A stretch of DNA of 7,494 nt from an uncultured Oscillospiraceae bacterium (GCA_958423465.1 CATZRD010000061.1:1-7494); one strand, 5' to 3'. Numbered from the stretch's first letter, positions 1 to 5,855 are shown. Notes: generated from the letters alone by a model not told the origin. Made by a program: numbers and translations.

Positions 1-26
1 GGAGCTGTTGCTATTGCAACAGCTCC
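1..26 (-). terminator. Probable terminator hairpin after the GNAT gene
   Basis: A perfect 11-bp inverted repeat (arms 1-11 and 16-26, loop TATT) lies 25 bp downstream of the stop of the minus-strand acetyltransferase gene. This is the expected place for an intrinsic terminator of the three-gene minus-strand unit. The U-tract that would follow on the minus strand falls outside the window, so it cannot be confirmed. On the plus strand the hairpin is followed by GC-rich sequence, with only a short T4 about 10 bp further on, so a plus-strand terminator is less likely. Confidence 0.6.
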
Positions 27-51
27 CGCCGCTTTTCTGCCGCTTGGGGCG

Positions 52-519
52 TCACAAAATGACCTCCATGCCCAGCTTTTGGGGCTTCAGCCCCTGCTTC
101 TCATAGAACCGCAGGGCGCTCTCGTTGCAGCTCCACACGTTCAGCGTCACATTGTAGCAGCCCAGACGCCTGGCCAGTTCCAGCGCCTGCTGATAGAGGG
201 CCTGGCCGACATGCCGGCCCCGGCAGGCTTGGTCCACGCACAGGTCGTCGATATACAGGGTCCTGACGGCGGTCATGGCCCGGTCTCCCCGCTGCTCCTG
301 CAGAACGCAGAAGGCGTAGCCCAGAACCTCGCCGCCGCTTTCCGCCACCAGGATGGGCCGGGCGGGGTCTTTCAGAAGCTCCCGCAGCTCGCCGTCGCTG
401 TACTTGCTGCCGCCGGAGCGGAACAGGTCCGGCCGCCCCCGGTGGTGGACCTCGCACACCTGCCGGAGCAGCTCCTGGAGCCGGGGGATGTCCCCCTCCG
501 ATGCGTATCTGATGGTCAT
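52..519 (-). CDS. GNAT family N-acetyltransferase
   Basis: The 155-residue product has the full length of a single-domain Gcn5-related N-acetyltransferase, a cytoplasmic enzyme that moves an acetyl group from acetyl-CoA to an amine. Beta-4 and the acetyl-CoA loop are visible at residues 88-108 (LYIDDLCVDQACRGRHVGQA). The C-terminal part shows the usual NVTLNVWSCNESALRFYEKQG pattern of motif B, residues 123-143. The loop RGRHVG (100-105) has His103 where the R/QxxGxG/A consensus has the first glycine. The start ATG at 519 overlaps the stop of the upstream tcdA-like gene by 4 bp (ATGA), and AGGAGG at 529-534 sits 9 bp upstream, so the two are probably translationally coupled. The acceptor substrate cannot be told from sequence. 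The family is certain; the function (small molecule, peptide or ribosomal protein) is open. Confidence 0.93.
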   Translation of the reverse strand: MTIRYASEGDIPRLQELLRQVCEVHHRGRPDLFRSGGSKYSDGELRELLKDPARPILVAESGGEVLGYAFCVLQEQRGDRAMTAVRTLYIDDLCVDQACRGRHVGQALYQQALELARRLGCYNVTLNVWSCNESALRFYEKQGLKPQKLGMEVIL

Positions 520-1250
520 AAGCCCTCTCCTCCTTGCTCCATCGTGTTTTTTACCAGATCCATCACCACCGCGCTCCCCAGCAGCAGCCCCGCCGCGGCG
601 GGGACCCAGGGCACGCTGGCGGGGACGCTGCGCCGCCCCGGCGGCGGGATCTCCGGCTGGGAGACGCTGGCCGGCTCCTCCGGGGAGAACACCACCTTCA
701 GGTGCTTGATCCCCCGCCTTCCCAGCTCCCGGCGCATGACCCGGGCCAGGGGACAGCCGTAGGTGCGGCTCAGGTCCGTCACCTGGAGCAGGGCGGGGTC
801 CAGCTTGTTGCCGGTGCCCAGGGCGGAGACGATGGGGATTCCCCGCTCCAAAGCGGTGACAATGAGATCCACTTTACAGGATACCAGATCGATGGCGTCC
901 ACCATATAGTCGTAGGGACCGAAGAACCGTTCCCGGTCCTCCGCCCGGTAGGTTCCCACCACCGGGTGCACCCGGCAGTCCGGGTTGATGTCCAGGGCCC
1001 GGCGGGCCAGGACCTCCGCCTTGTACTGGCCCAGGGTGGAGGTGAGGGCGCCCAGCTGGCGGTTGATGTTGCTCTCGCCGTACACGTCCTGATCGACGAG
1101 GGTCAGCTCCCCCACGCCGGACCGGGCCAGGATCTCCGCGGCGTAACCGCCCACGCCCCCCAGGCCCACCACGCACACATGGCTGCCGGCCAGCCGGTCC
1201 AGGGCGGAGCGGCCCAGGATCATCTCATTGCGCAGAAAGCGTTCACTCAT
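516..1250 (-). CDS. tcdA: TcdA-like tRNA threonylcarbamoyladenosine dehydratase (ThiF/E1-like)
   Basis: The 244-residue product is an E1-like adenylating enzyme of the ThiF/MoeB superfamily. Visible are the nucleotide-binding glycine loop GLGGVGG (29-35), the LVDQD strand end (51-55), the NINRQ arginine motif (61-65), Lys77, the VDAID motif (117-121) and the CPLARVMRRELGRRGIKHLKVVFS block (166-189) typical of the TcdA/CsdL branch. TcdA uses ATP to cyclise t6A37 of ANN-decoding tRNAs to ct6A. Length is close to the usual 240-270 residues. The start ATG at 1250 has AAGGAG (1258-1263) 7 bp upstream. It lies 88 bp after the parvulin gene on the same strand, and its stop overlaps the start of the acetyltransferase gene. 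No convincing promoter was seen in the 88-bp gap, so co-transcription with the upstream gene is likely. A different ThiF-like activity is possible, but the C-terminal block favours TcdA. Confidence 0.9.
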   Translation of the reverse strand: MSERFLRNEMILGRSALDRLAGSHVCVVGLGGVGGYAAEILARSGVGELTLVDQDVYGESNINRQLGALTSTLGQYKAEVLARRALDINPDCRVHPVVGTYRAEDRERFFGPYDYMVDAIDLVSCKVDLIVTALERGIPIVSALGTGNKLDPALLQVTDLSRTYGCPLARVMRRELGRRGIKHLKVVFSPEEPASVSQPEIPPPGRRSVPASVPWVPAAAGLLLGSAVVMDLVKNTMEQGGEGL

Positions 1251-1272
1251 AAAAACACTCCTTGGACAGGGA

Positions 1273-1300
1273 GGGGCCGGCCCCGCGCTGGGCCGGCCCC
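1273..1300 (-). other. GC-only hairpin between the parvulin and tcdA genes
   Basis: A perfect 11-bp inverted repeat made only of G and C (arms 1273-1283 and 1290-1300, loop CGCGCT) fills the gap between two minus-strand genes. On the minus strand it is not followed by a U-tract, so it does not look like a standard intrinsic terminator. It may slow or partly stop transcription, or protect the upstream message from 3' decay. It ends about 22 bp before the start of the tcdA-like gene, leaving the ribosome binding site free. Confidence 0.5.
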
Positions 1301-1338
1301 CATTGGTCCGTATGCGTATTTCGCCTGGGGAGAGACGG

Positions 1339-2856
1339 TCAGCCCACCAGCTTCATGCCGCTTTCCACCGTCTCGGCGGTGAGAGGCTCGGTGATGGAGG
1401 CGCGCCACTCGCTGTAGGCGTTGGAGACCAGAGCGCTGTTGCAGGCGTAGTGCCAGTACTGCTCCTGACCGTAGCCCACAAAGTACATGATGTGGCAGCC
1501 ATAGGAGGAGGACACGATGCCGGTGTCGCCGCTCTTGCGGCCGTCGGCATAGCACCAGTCGTTGAAGTCGGAGACCATCTGGCCCTTCACCACGTTCTCA
1601 TAGAGGCCGCCGTTGTCCTTGCTGCCGCCGTCCTGGGAGAACTCGCCGGCCAGAGCGGCGAAGCCGTCCTCAGTGCCGTCCCAGCCCGCCAGGATCTCCT
1701 CGGCCTTGGCCTGGATCATCTCGTCGGTGGCTTCTTCGCCCTCGCCCAGGGTCAGATTATCCTTGGTGACGAGGATGTGGCGGACGTTGTAGTCCAGAGC
1801 CTCGTCCCGCTGGCGGCCGTTGAACACGCCCACAAAATAGCTGGTGTCGTCGTCGCCGTGGAGGACCTGGGCGTCGCCGGACTTCCGGGCGGCGTCGAAG
1901 AGCCAGTTGCCGGTGGTGCTGTTGGAGTAGCTCATGGTCTTGCTGCTGTAGTAGGAGGCGCCGTTCTCCTCCGCCAGCTTCTCCAGGTCGCCGCCCTTCT
2001 TATAGGCGGCCAGGATGGCCTCGGCGGTCTTTTTGGCGTTTTCCAGGGCGGCGGACTTCTCCTCGTCGGTGGCCTCGATGGTCTTGCCGTCGGCGTCGGT
2101 CTTGGTCTCGGGCCTGCCGCTGACGGTGACGTAGCCGCCGTCCACCAGGTCATAGGTGTTCTTGTTCTCGTCGTAGTAGGCCTTGATCTCGTCCTCGGTA
2201 AAGGAGAAGCCGTCCTGGACCTGAGCGCCGTACTGGTAGGCCAGCAGGTACTCCTCCATGAGCTTCTCGTAGGCGGAGGGGGTCATGGTGCTGCCAAACA
2301 TGGCGGCGAGGTACTGCTTATAGGTGTAGCCGGCGCTGGAGGCGGCTTCCTTCATGGACGCGATGCCGGCGTCGATGGAGTCCTTGGTCTCCTGATCCAG
2401 CGTCACGTCGTTGGCCTTGGCCTCGGCATTGGAGGCGTGGACGAACTTCATGGTCTCCACGGCCTGCTCCTTGAAATAGTCGTCCCAGGTCTGCTCGGTG
2501 CCGCCGAAGGCGTACTGGCTCTTCAGGCTCTTGCTGGTGTCCAGGCCCACCAGGGAGGCGTAGCCGCCCCACTGGTTCAGAAAGCCCTGGTAGGACTGCT
2601 GATAGTAGAAGGCCACGTCGTTGACGGTGTACTTCTCGCCGTCGATGGTGACGGCGGTCTTGTTGCGCTGGAGGATGCCGGAGTTGAATACCCACAGGAA
2701 TACCGCCAGGATCACAAAGGCCACGAAGATCGCGGTATAGAGGATACCGCTTTTCCGCTCGGCGGCCTTCTGCTCCGCCTCACGGGCGGCCTTGGGGTCC
2801 ACACCGCCGCCGGCGATAAATTCCTGACGCTTTTTCTTTTCTCTGGATGCGCTCAT
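1339..2856 (-). CDS. Membrane-anchored parvulin-type peptidyl-prolyl cis-trans isomerase
   Basis: The 505-residue product starts with a charged cytoplasmic tail (1-36, rich in Lys/Arg/Glu), then one hydrophobic segment (37-57, GILYTAIFVAFVILAVFLWVF). No lipobox cysteine follows, so it is a signal anchor rather than a PrsA-type lipoprotein. The rest should face outside. Residues 65-215 resemble the helical SurA N-terminal chaperone region. Residues 357-462 form a recognisable rotamase domain: VRHILV at the start, AKAEEILAG, ALAGEFSQDGGSKDNGGLY, and SYGCHIMYFVG at the end. Residues 236-347 look like a second, degenerate parvulin domain. The expected job is folding of exported proteins at the cell surface. 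The start ATG at 2856 has GGAAGGA upstream, and a promoter lies about 100 bp upstream. It heads the unit with the tcdA-like and GNAT genes. The substrate is unknown. SurA/PrsA-like class confident; gene name not assigned. Confidence 0.9.
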   Translation of the reverse strand: MSASREKKKRQEFIAGGGVDPKAAREAEQKAAERKSGILYTAIFVAFVILAVFLWVFNSGILQRNKTAVTIDGEKYTVNDVAFYYQQSYQGFLNQWGGYASLVGLDTSKSLKSQYAFGGTEQTWDDYFKEQAVETMKFVHASNAEAKANDVTLDQETKDSIDAGIASMKEAASSAGYTYKQYLAAMFGSTMTPSAYEKLMEEYLLAYQYGAQVQDGFSFTEDEIKAYYDENKNTYDLVDGGYVTVSGRPETKTDADGKTIEATDEEKSAALENAKKTAEAILAAYKKGGDLEKLAEENGASYYSSKTMSYSNSTTGNWLFDAARKSGDAQVLHGDDDTSYFVGVFNGRQRDEALDYNVRHILVTKDNLTLGEGEEATDEMIQAKAEEILAGWDGTEDGFAALAGEFSQDGGSKDNGGLYENVVKGQMVSDFNDWCYADGRKSGDTGIVSSSYGCHIMYFVGYGQEQYWHYACNSALVSNAYSEWRASITEPLTAETVESGMKLVG

Positions 2857-2952
2857 TTGTGTTCATTCCTTCCAAATCATTTCGCCGTCCCGTAGGGGCG
2901 GCGTTCTGGCCGGCGGCGTCCCTGAAGGGATCATGACCGCTCAACGGACAAC

Positions 2953-2981
2953 ATTATACCCGATTGCGCCATGGTTCGCAA
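2953..2981 (-). promoter_or_regulatory. Sigma-A type promoter of the parvulin-tcdA-GNAT unit
   Basis: On the minus strand TTGCGA (2976-2981) is separated by exactly 17 bp from a perfect TATAAT (2953-2958). This predicts a start near 2946 and a leader of about 90 nt before the ATG at 2856. The leader is GC-rich and holds small inverted repeats (arms 2883-2891 and 2895-2903, with one C-A mismatch on the transcribed strand; also 2919-2923 with 2926-2930). The -35 box overlaps a 17-bp palindrome listed separately. Confidence 0.75.
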
Positions 2982-2993
2982 GTATAACTTGCG
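2977..2993. promoter_or_regulatory. 17-bp palindrome over the -35 box (candidate operator)
   Basis: The sequence CGCAAGTATAACTTGCG is a perfect inverted repeat with 7-bp arms and a 3-bp centre. Five bases of the -35 hexamer of the parvulin promoter lie in its left arm, so a dimeric protein bound here would contact or block RNA polymerase. A related but less perfect GCAAG/CTTGC pair sits between the two divergent promoters near 4259-4274. A 7-bp palindrome can arise by chance in a window this long, so this is a candidate only. Confidence 0.4.
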
Positions 2994-3060
2994 CCGCCGC
3001 TGTAAAAAAATTATGAATGGCCCCGCGTCCCCTGATGAAAGACCGGAAAAGGGGGAAAAC

Positions 3061-4176
3061 TCAGAAAAGATCCGCCATCCGGGCTACCCAGTCCTTCACC
3101 TGGATGTGCTGGGGGCAGACGCCGGCGCACTGGCCGCAGCCGACGCAGTCCTGGAGTTTTCCGCCCCGCTCCGCCAGTTGCTCCCAGGCCGCCCGGTCCG
3201 GCTCCAGCCCCCTGCGGCGGTCCAGCTGCATCTGGTTGAACTGGGCAAAGTAATCGGGGATGGGAATGGCCTGCGGGCAGGTCTCCACGCAGTAACGGCA
3301 GGCGGTGCAGGGGATGACGGGGGTGGAGGCAACGATCTCCGCGCACCGGGCCAGCAGGGCGGTCTCCTCCGCGGTAAGGGGGGCGGGGTCCGCCATGGCG
3401 GCCGTGTTGTCCAGCACCTGGTCCAGATCGGACATACCGCTGAGGACCATCATCACATGCTCCAGTCCGGCGGCGAAGCGGATGGCCCAGGAGGCGTTGG
3501 ACCAGTCGGGGTGGGCCTGGCGCAGCAGGGCCTCCGCCTCCTCCGGGAGCTTCGCCAGACGGCCGCCCCGGACAGGCTCCATGACGATGACTTTTTTCCC
3601 GTGGCGGACGGCGGTCTCATAGCAGAGCCTGGACTGGACGGTGCCGTCCTCCCAGTCCAGGTAGTTGAGCTGGAGCTGGACGAACTCCGCCTCCGGGTGC
3701 TCGGTGAGGATCCGGTCCAGCACCTCGGCCCGGTCATGGAAGGAGAAGCCCAGATGCCGCAGCCGCCCTTCCGCCTTCTTCCCCATGAGGAAGGCGAAGG
3801 TGTCCAGCTCTTTGGCCGCCTCGTAGGAATTGCGGTCCAGACAGTGGAGCAGATAGTAGTCGAAGTAGTCCACGCCGCACTTTTGGAGCTGGTCGTCAAA
3901 GATCCGGGCCTGATCCTCCGCCGTCTTGCCCTTCAGGTGCATCATGGGCATTTTGTCGGCCAGCAGAAAGCTGTCCCGGCTGTGGCGCTCCGCCACGGCC
4001 TGACGGACGATATGCTCGCTTTGCCCCTCGTGGTAGAAGTAGGCGGTGTCGAAGTAGGAGAAGCCCCGGTCCATAAAGGCGTCCACCAGCCGGCAGACCT
4101 GCTCCAGATCCACGGCGGCGTGCTCCTTGGGCCCCGTGGTGGGCAGGCGCATCATGCCGTAACCCAGTCGTTTCAT
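3061..4176 (-). CDS. Aldo/keto reductase with C-terminal double 4Fe-4S ferredoxin domain
   Basis: The 371-residue product joins a TIM-barrel aldo/keto reductase (about 1-285) to a ferredoxin-like tail. The catalytic tetrad can be placed at Asp43 and Tyr48 (FDTAYFYHEG), Lys75 (LADK) and His111 (LLHCLD). Two CxxCxxCxxxCP clusters, Cys290/293/296/300 and Cys344/347/350/354, should each hold a 4Fe-4S centre, as in the COG1453 group common in anaerobes. It is cytoplasmic. The likely role is reduction or oxidation of a carbonyl or alcohol, with electrons able to pass through the clusters; the substrate is not known. An upstream in-frame ATG at 4227 is rejected: it falls at the predicted transcription start, whereas the ATG at 4176 has AGGAGG 8 bp upstream and begins MKRLGYGMMRLP, the normal N-terminus of this family. 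The gene stands alone, with its own promoter divergent from coaX. Confidence 0.93.
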   Translation of the reverse strand: MKRLGYGMMRLPTTGPKEHAAVDLEQVCRLVDAFMDRGFSYFDTAYFYHEGQSEHIVRQAVAERHSRDSFLLADKMPMMHLKGKTAEDQARIFDDQLQKCGVDYFDYYLLHCLDRNSYEAAKELDTFAFLMGKKAEGRLRHLGFSFHDRAEVLDRILTEHPEAEFVQLQLNYLDWEDGTVQSRLCYETAVRHGKKVIVMEPVRGGRLAKLPEEAEALLRQAHPDWSNASWAIRFAAGLEHVMMVLSGMSDLDQVLDNTAAMADPAPLTAEETALLARCAEIVASTPVIPCTACRYCVETCPQAIPIPDYFAQFNQMQLDRRRGLEPDRAAWEQLAERGGKLQDCVGCGQCAGVCPQHIQVKDWVARMADLF

Positions 4177-4184
4177 ACGCGTAT

Positions 4185-4190
4185 CCTCCT
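4185..4190 (-). promoter_or_regulatory. Ribosome binding site fixing the aldo/keto reductase start
   Basis: AGGAGG on the minus strand lies 8 bp upstream of the ATG at 4176. This favours that start over the in-frame ATG at 4227, which would have little or no leader. Confidence 0.85.
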
Positions 4191-4191
4191 G

Positions 4192-4212
4192 TGATGTATT
4201 AGCTGATGTATT
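4192..4212. repeat. 9-bp direct repeat in the aldo/keto reductase leader
   Basis: TGATGTATT occurs at 4192-4200 and again at 4204-4212, a 12-bp period. On the transcribed minus strand it reads AATACATCA twice, between the predicted transcription start and the ribosome binding site. The first copy (minus order) is in the middle of the leader; the second almost touches the AGGAGG. It may be a protein-binding site or a chance duplication. Confidence 0.5.
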
Positions 4213-4233
4213 GGCAATGAAGATCATGGCCCT

Positions 4234-4262
4234 ATTCTACCAGCTTTTCCTCAAAAGGGCAA
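4234..4262 (-). promoter_or_regulatory. Promoter of the aldo/keto reductase gene
   Basis: Minus-strand TTGCCC (4257-4262), a 17-bp spacer and TAGAAT (4234-4239), the latter preceded by TGG as an extended -10. The predicted start is near 4227, giving a leader of about 50 nt. The -35 box is 8 bp from the -35 box of the divergent coaX promoter. Confidence 0.7.
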
Positions 4263-4270
4263 GATAGGAC

Positions 4271-4299
4271 TTGCGCCCCGCCGGCGGCTGTGCTACACT
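4271..4299 (+). promoter_or_regulatory. Promoter of coaX
   Basis: TTGCGC (4271-4276), a 17-bp spacer and TACACT (4294-4299), the latter preceded by TGC as an extended -10. The predicted start is near 4306, giving a leader of about 28 nt that contains little besides the ribosome binding site. Confidence 0.65.
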
Positions 4300-4333
4300 G
4301 ACACCGAAATGAGGAGCAGGGGAGGGGCGCGTG

Positions 4334-5122
4334 ATGCTGCTGGCCATCGATATCGGGAATTCCAACGTCTCCATCGGCGTGTTCCGGGGGGAGGAGCTGC
4401 TGACCCGGGCCAGGCTCTCCGCCCGCCGGGAGCGCAGCGCGGACGAGTTCGCCGCCGCCATCTTCGACCAGTTCCGGCTAGCGGGCGTGGAGCGCGGGGA
4501 CATCGACGGCTGCGTCCTCTCCTCGGTGGTGCCCTCCCTCACGGGACTGGTGGAGGCCGGCGTGGCCCGGCTGACGGACGCCCGGGTCCTGCGGGTAGGC
4601 CCCGGCATCCGCACCGGCTTTCCCATCCGCATCGACGATCCCTCCCAGGTGGGGGGCGACCTGGTGGCGGACACCCTGGCGGCCATCCGGCTGTACGGCC
4701 CGCCCCTCATCGTCGTGGACGCGGGGACCGTCACCACCATCGCCGCCGTGGACAGCGCGGGGGCCTATCTGGGGGGCTGCATCCTGCCGGGCATCCGGGC
4801 CAGCGCGTCGCTTTTCAAGGACTCCACCGCCCTTCTGCCGGCCATCTCCCTGGGCCGGGACGGGGAAAGCTGTCTGGGCCGCAACAGCGCCGACGCCATG
4901 CGCTGCGGCCTCATCCAGGGCAGCGCCATGATGGTGGACGGCTTCATCAGCCGGTACCGGGCCCTGCCGGGCATGGCGGGGGCCAGGGCGGTGGCTACCG
5001 GCGGCTCCGCGGAGCTCGTTACCGCCGCCTGCCGGGAAAAGCTTACCCGGGACCCGGATCTGACTTTAAAGGGGCTGCGGCTCCTCTACGAGCTGAACCG
5101 CCCCCGGCCCAAGCGCTCCTGA
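4334..5122 (+). CDS. coaX: Type III pantothenate kinase
   Basis: The 262-residue product has the length and motifs of CoaX, which phosphorylates pantothenate in the first step of coenzyme A synthesis. Visible are the N-terminal ATPase-fold motif MLLAIDIGNSN (Asp6), the substrate region GPGIRTGFPIRIDDPSQVGGD with probable catalytic Asp109, the VVDAGTVTT motif (Asp129, cation/phosphate site), LGGCILPGI (147-154), NSADAMRCGLIQG (184-196) and ATGGSAEL near 221-228. The usual GADR reads GGDL here. The enzyme is cytoplasmic, typically a dimer needing a monovalent cation and insensitive to CoA feedback (family knowledge). A GTG at 4331 is also in frame, but GGAGG at 4321-4325 is 8 bp from the ATG at 4334 and only 5 bp from the GTG, so the ATG is preferred. 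It is followed by an ECF S component on the same strand, suggesting linked vitamin uptake. Confidence 0.95.
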   Translation: MLLAIDIGNSNVSIGVFRGEELLTRARLSARRERSADEFAAAIFDQFRLAGVERGDIDGCVLSSVVPSLTGLVEAGVARLTDARVLRVGPGIRTGFPIRIDDPSQVGGDLVADTLAAIRLYGPPLIVVDAGTVTTIAAVDSAGAYLGGCILPGIRASASLFKDSTALLPAISLGRDGESCLGRNSADAMRCGLIQGSAMMVDGFISRYRALPGMAGARAVATGGSAELVTAACREKLTRDPDLTLKGLRLLYELNRPRPKRS

Positions 5123-5127
5123 GGTCA

Positions 5128-5156
5128 TTGCGGCGGGAGCCGTTTTGATACATAAT
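5128..5156 (+). promoter_or_regulatory. Possible internal promoter before the ECF S-component gene
   Basis: TTGCGG (5128-5133), a 17-bp spacer and CATAAT (5151-5156) lie just after the coaX stop. The predicted start near 5163 would give a leader of about 62 nt. The -35 is weak, so the S-component gene may be read mainly from the coaX promoter. Confidence 0.4.
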
Positions 5157-5158
5157 TT

Positions 5159-5215
5159 GCGCGCCGTACTCCCCAAGGGGAGACGACAGCGCGGGGTGAA
5201 AGATCCCCAAAGGAG
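5159..5215 (+). promoter_or_regulatory. Two-hairpin leader abutting the ribosome binding site
   Basis: Hairpin I spans 5159-5192: GCGC (5159-5162) with GCGC (5189-5192), CGT (5165-5167) with ACG (5183-5185), and CTCCC (5169-5173) with GGGAG (5178-5182) around a 4-nt loop. Hairpin II is GGGG (5193-5196) and CCCC (5205-5208) around TGAAAGAT. It is followed at once by AAAGGAG (5209-5215), the ribosome binding site of the S-component gene. CTCC (5169-5172) could instead pair with GGAG (5212-5215) and mask the site. This layout suits translational control, but I cannot match it to a known riboswitch class. Confidence 0.4.
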
Positions 5216-5225
5216 AAAAGAGCAT

Positions 5226-5855
5226 ATGTCTAGCAACAGCAGCAGCAAAGTCCACCGGATCACACGTCTGGCGATACTGGTGGCCATCATCTTCCTTCTG
5301 TCTTTCACGCCTCTGGGCTACGTGGTGGTAGGACCCATCGCGGGGACCACCATCCAGATGCCCGTGATCGTGGGAGCGGTGCTGATGGGACCGGTCTCCG
5401 GAGCGATTCTGGGATTCTTCTTCGGCCTGAGCGCGGTCATCAAGGTCCTGACCATGCCCGGCGCGGACCCCTTCGCCACCCTGGCCCTGGCCCATTCCCC
5501 CCTGGCGTATCTGGCGGTTTGTCTGGGTGCCCGGATCCTCATGGGCTGGCTCTCCGGCCTGCTGGGCGCCGCCCTGAAAAAGCTGCCCGTCTTCCAGGGC
5601 AAAAAGTCCGTTATCAGCTACGGCATCACCGGCTTTGTTGGTTCCGCCATGAATACGCTCTTTTACCTGGGGGGGCTGTGGCTTTTGTGCTCAAGCACCA
5701 TCGCCCAGTACTACGGCATCGATCTCAGCGGCGTGGGGGGATTTGTCATGTCCGCCGCCGCCACGCTGGGTACGCCGGAGGCCATCCTGTCCTGCATCGT
5801 GGTGGCCGCCGTGTGCAAGGCTCTGGAAGCGCTGGAGCACCGCCTTTCCATGTAA
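5226..5855 (+). CDS. ECF transporter S component (vitamin uptake, perhaps pantothenate)
   Basis: The 209-residue product is almost wholly hydrophobic, with about six membrane segments (near 13-30, 36-53, 55-75, 88-115, 130-155 and 170-200). The N-terminal half (RLAILVAIIFLLSFTPLGY, then VGPIAGTTIQMPVIVGAVLMGPVSGAILGFFFGLSAVI) has the pattern of substrate-binding S components of energy-coupling factor transporters. S components bind a vitamin at the membrane and work with a shared EcfA/EcfA'/EcfT module; none is in the window. Its place directly after coaX suggests pantothenate or a precursor, but this is inference. The start ATG at 5226 has AAAGGAG 10 bp upstream. An in-frame TTG at 5145 is rejected, because the 27 extra residues are charged, lie over the leader hairpins and lack a ribosome binding site. 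A bidirectional terminator follows 23 bp after the stop. Confidence 0.85.
   Translation: MSSNSSSKVHRITRLAILVAIIFLLSFTPLGYVVVGPIAGTTIQMPVIVGAVLMGPVSGAILGFFFGLSAVIKVLTMPGADPFATLALAHSPLAYLAVCLGARILMGWLSGLLGAALKKLPVFQGKKSVISYGITGFVGSAMNTLFYLGGLWLLCSSTIAQYYGIDLSGVGGFVMSAAATLGTPEAILSCIVVAAVCKALEALEHRLSM

Noticed and set aside
534..1382. Plus-strand open frame of 282 codons opposite the tcdA-like gene
   Set aside because: Low-complexity His/Gly/Ala-rich translation with no recognisable family, opposite an intact ThiF-like gene.
1228..2895. Long plus-strand open frame of 555 codons opposite the parvulin gene
   Set aside because: Its translation is a Val/Gly/Leu-rich mirror of the minus-strand gene and shows no domain; the minus strand carries the rotamase motifs, ribosome binding site and promoter.
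2883..2903. Inverted repeat as a dispersed palindromic element
   Set aside because: Only one copy is in the window and one pair is mismatched on the transcribed strand, so nothing supports a mobile or repeated element.
2989..3017. Plus-strand promoter-like TTGCGC-N17-TATGAA
   Set aside because: It arises from the symmetric half of the palindrome; the -10 is poor and no plus-strand gene follows.
3004..3060. Intrinsic terminator after the aldo/keto reductase
   Set aside because: A T7 tract exists on the minus strand (3004-3010), but no stable stem lies directly before it; the best pairing leaves about 13 nt between stem and T-tract.
2971..4194. Plus-strand open frame of 407 codons opposite the aldo/keto reductase
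   Set aside because: It is an antisense shadow caused by high GC content; the minus strand has the catalytic tetrad and both ferredoxin clusters.
4309..5148. Plus-strand frame of 279 codons overlapping coaX
   Set aside because: It is the shifted frame of coaX, Arg/Gly/Pro-rich, while the coaX frame contains every family motif.
5159..5215. preQ1-II or THF riboswitch before the S-component gene
   Set aside because: The AAAGGAG end and preceding hairpin recall preQ1-II, but there is no loop able to form the needed pseudoknot with AAAGGAG, and the THF core is not seen.
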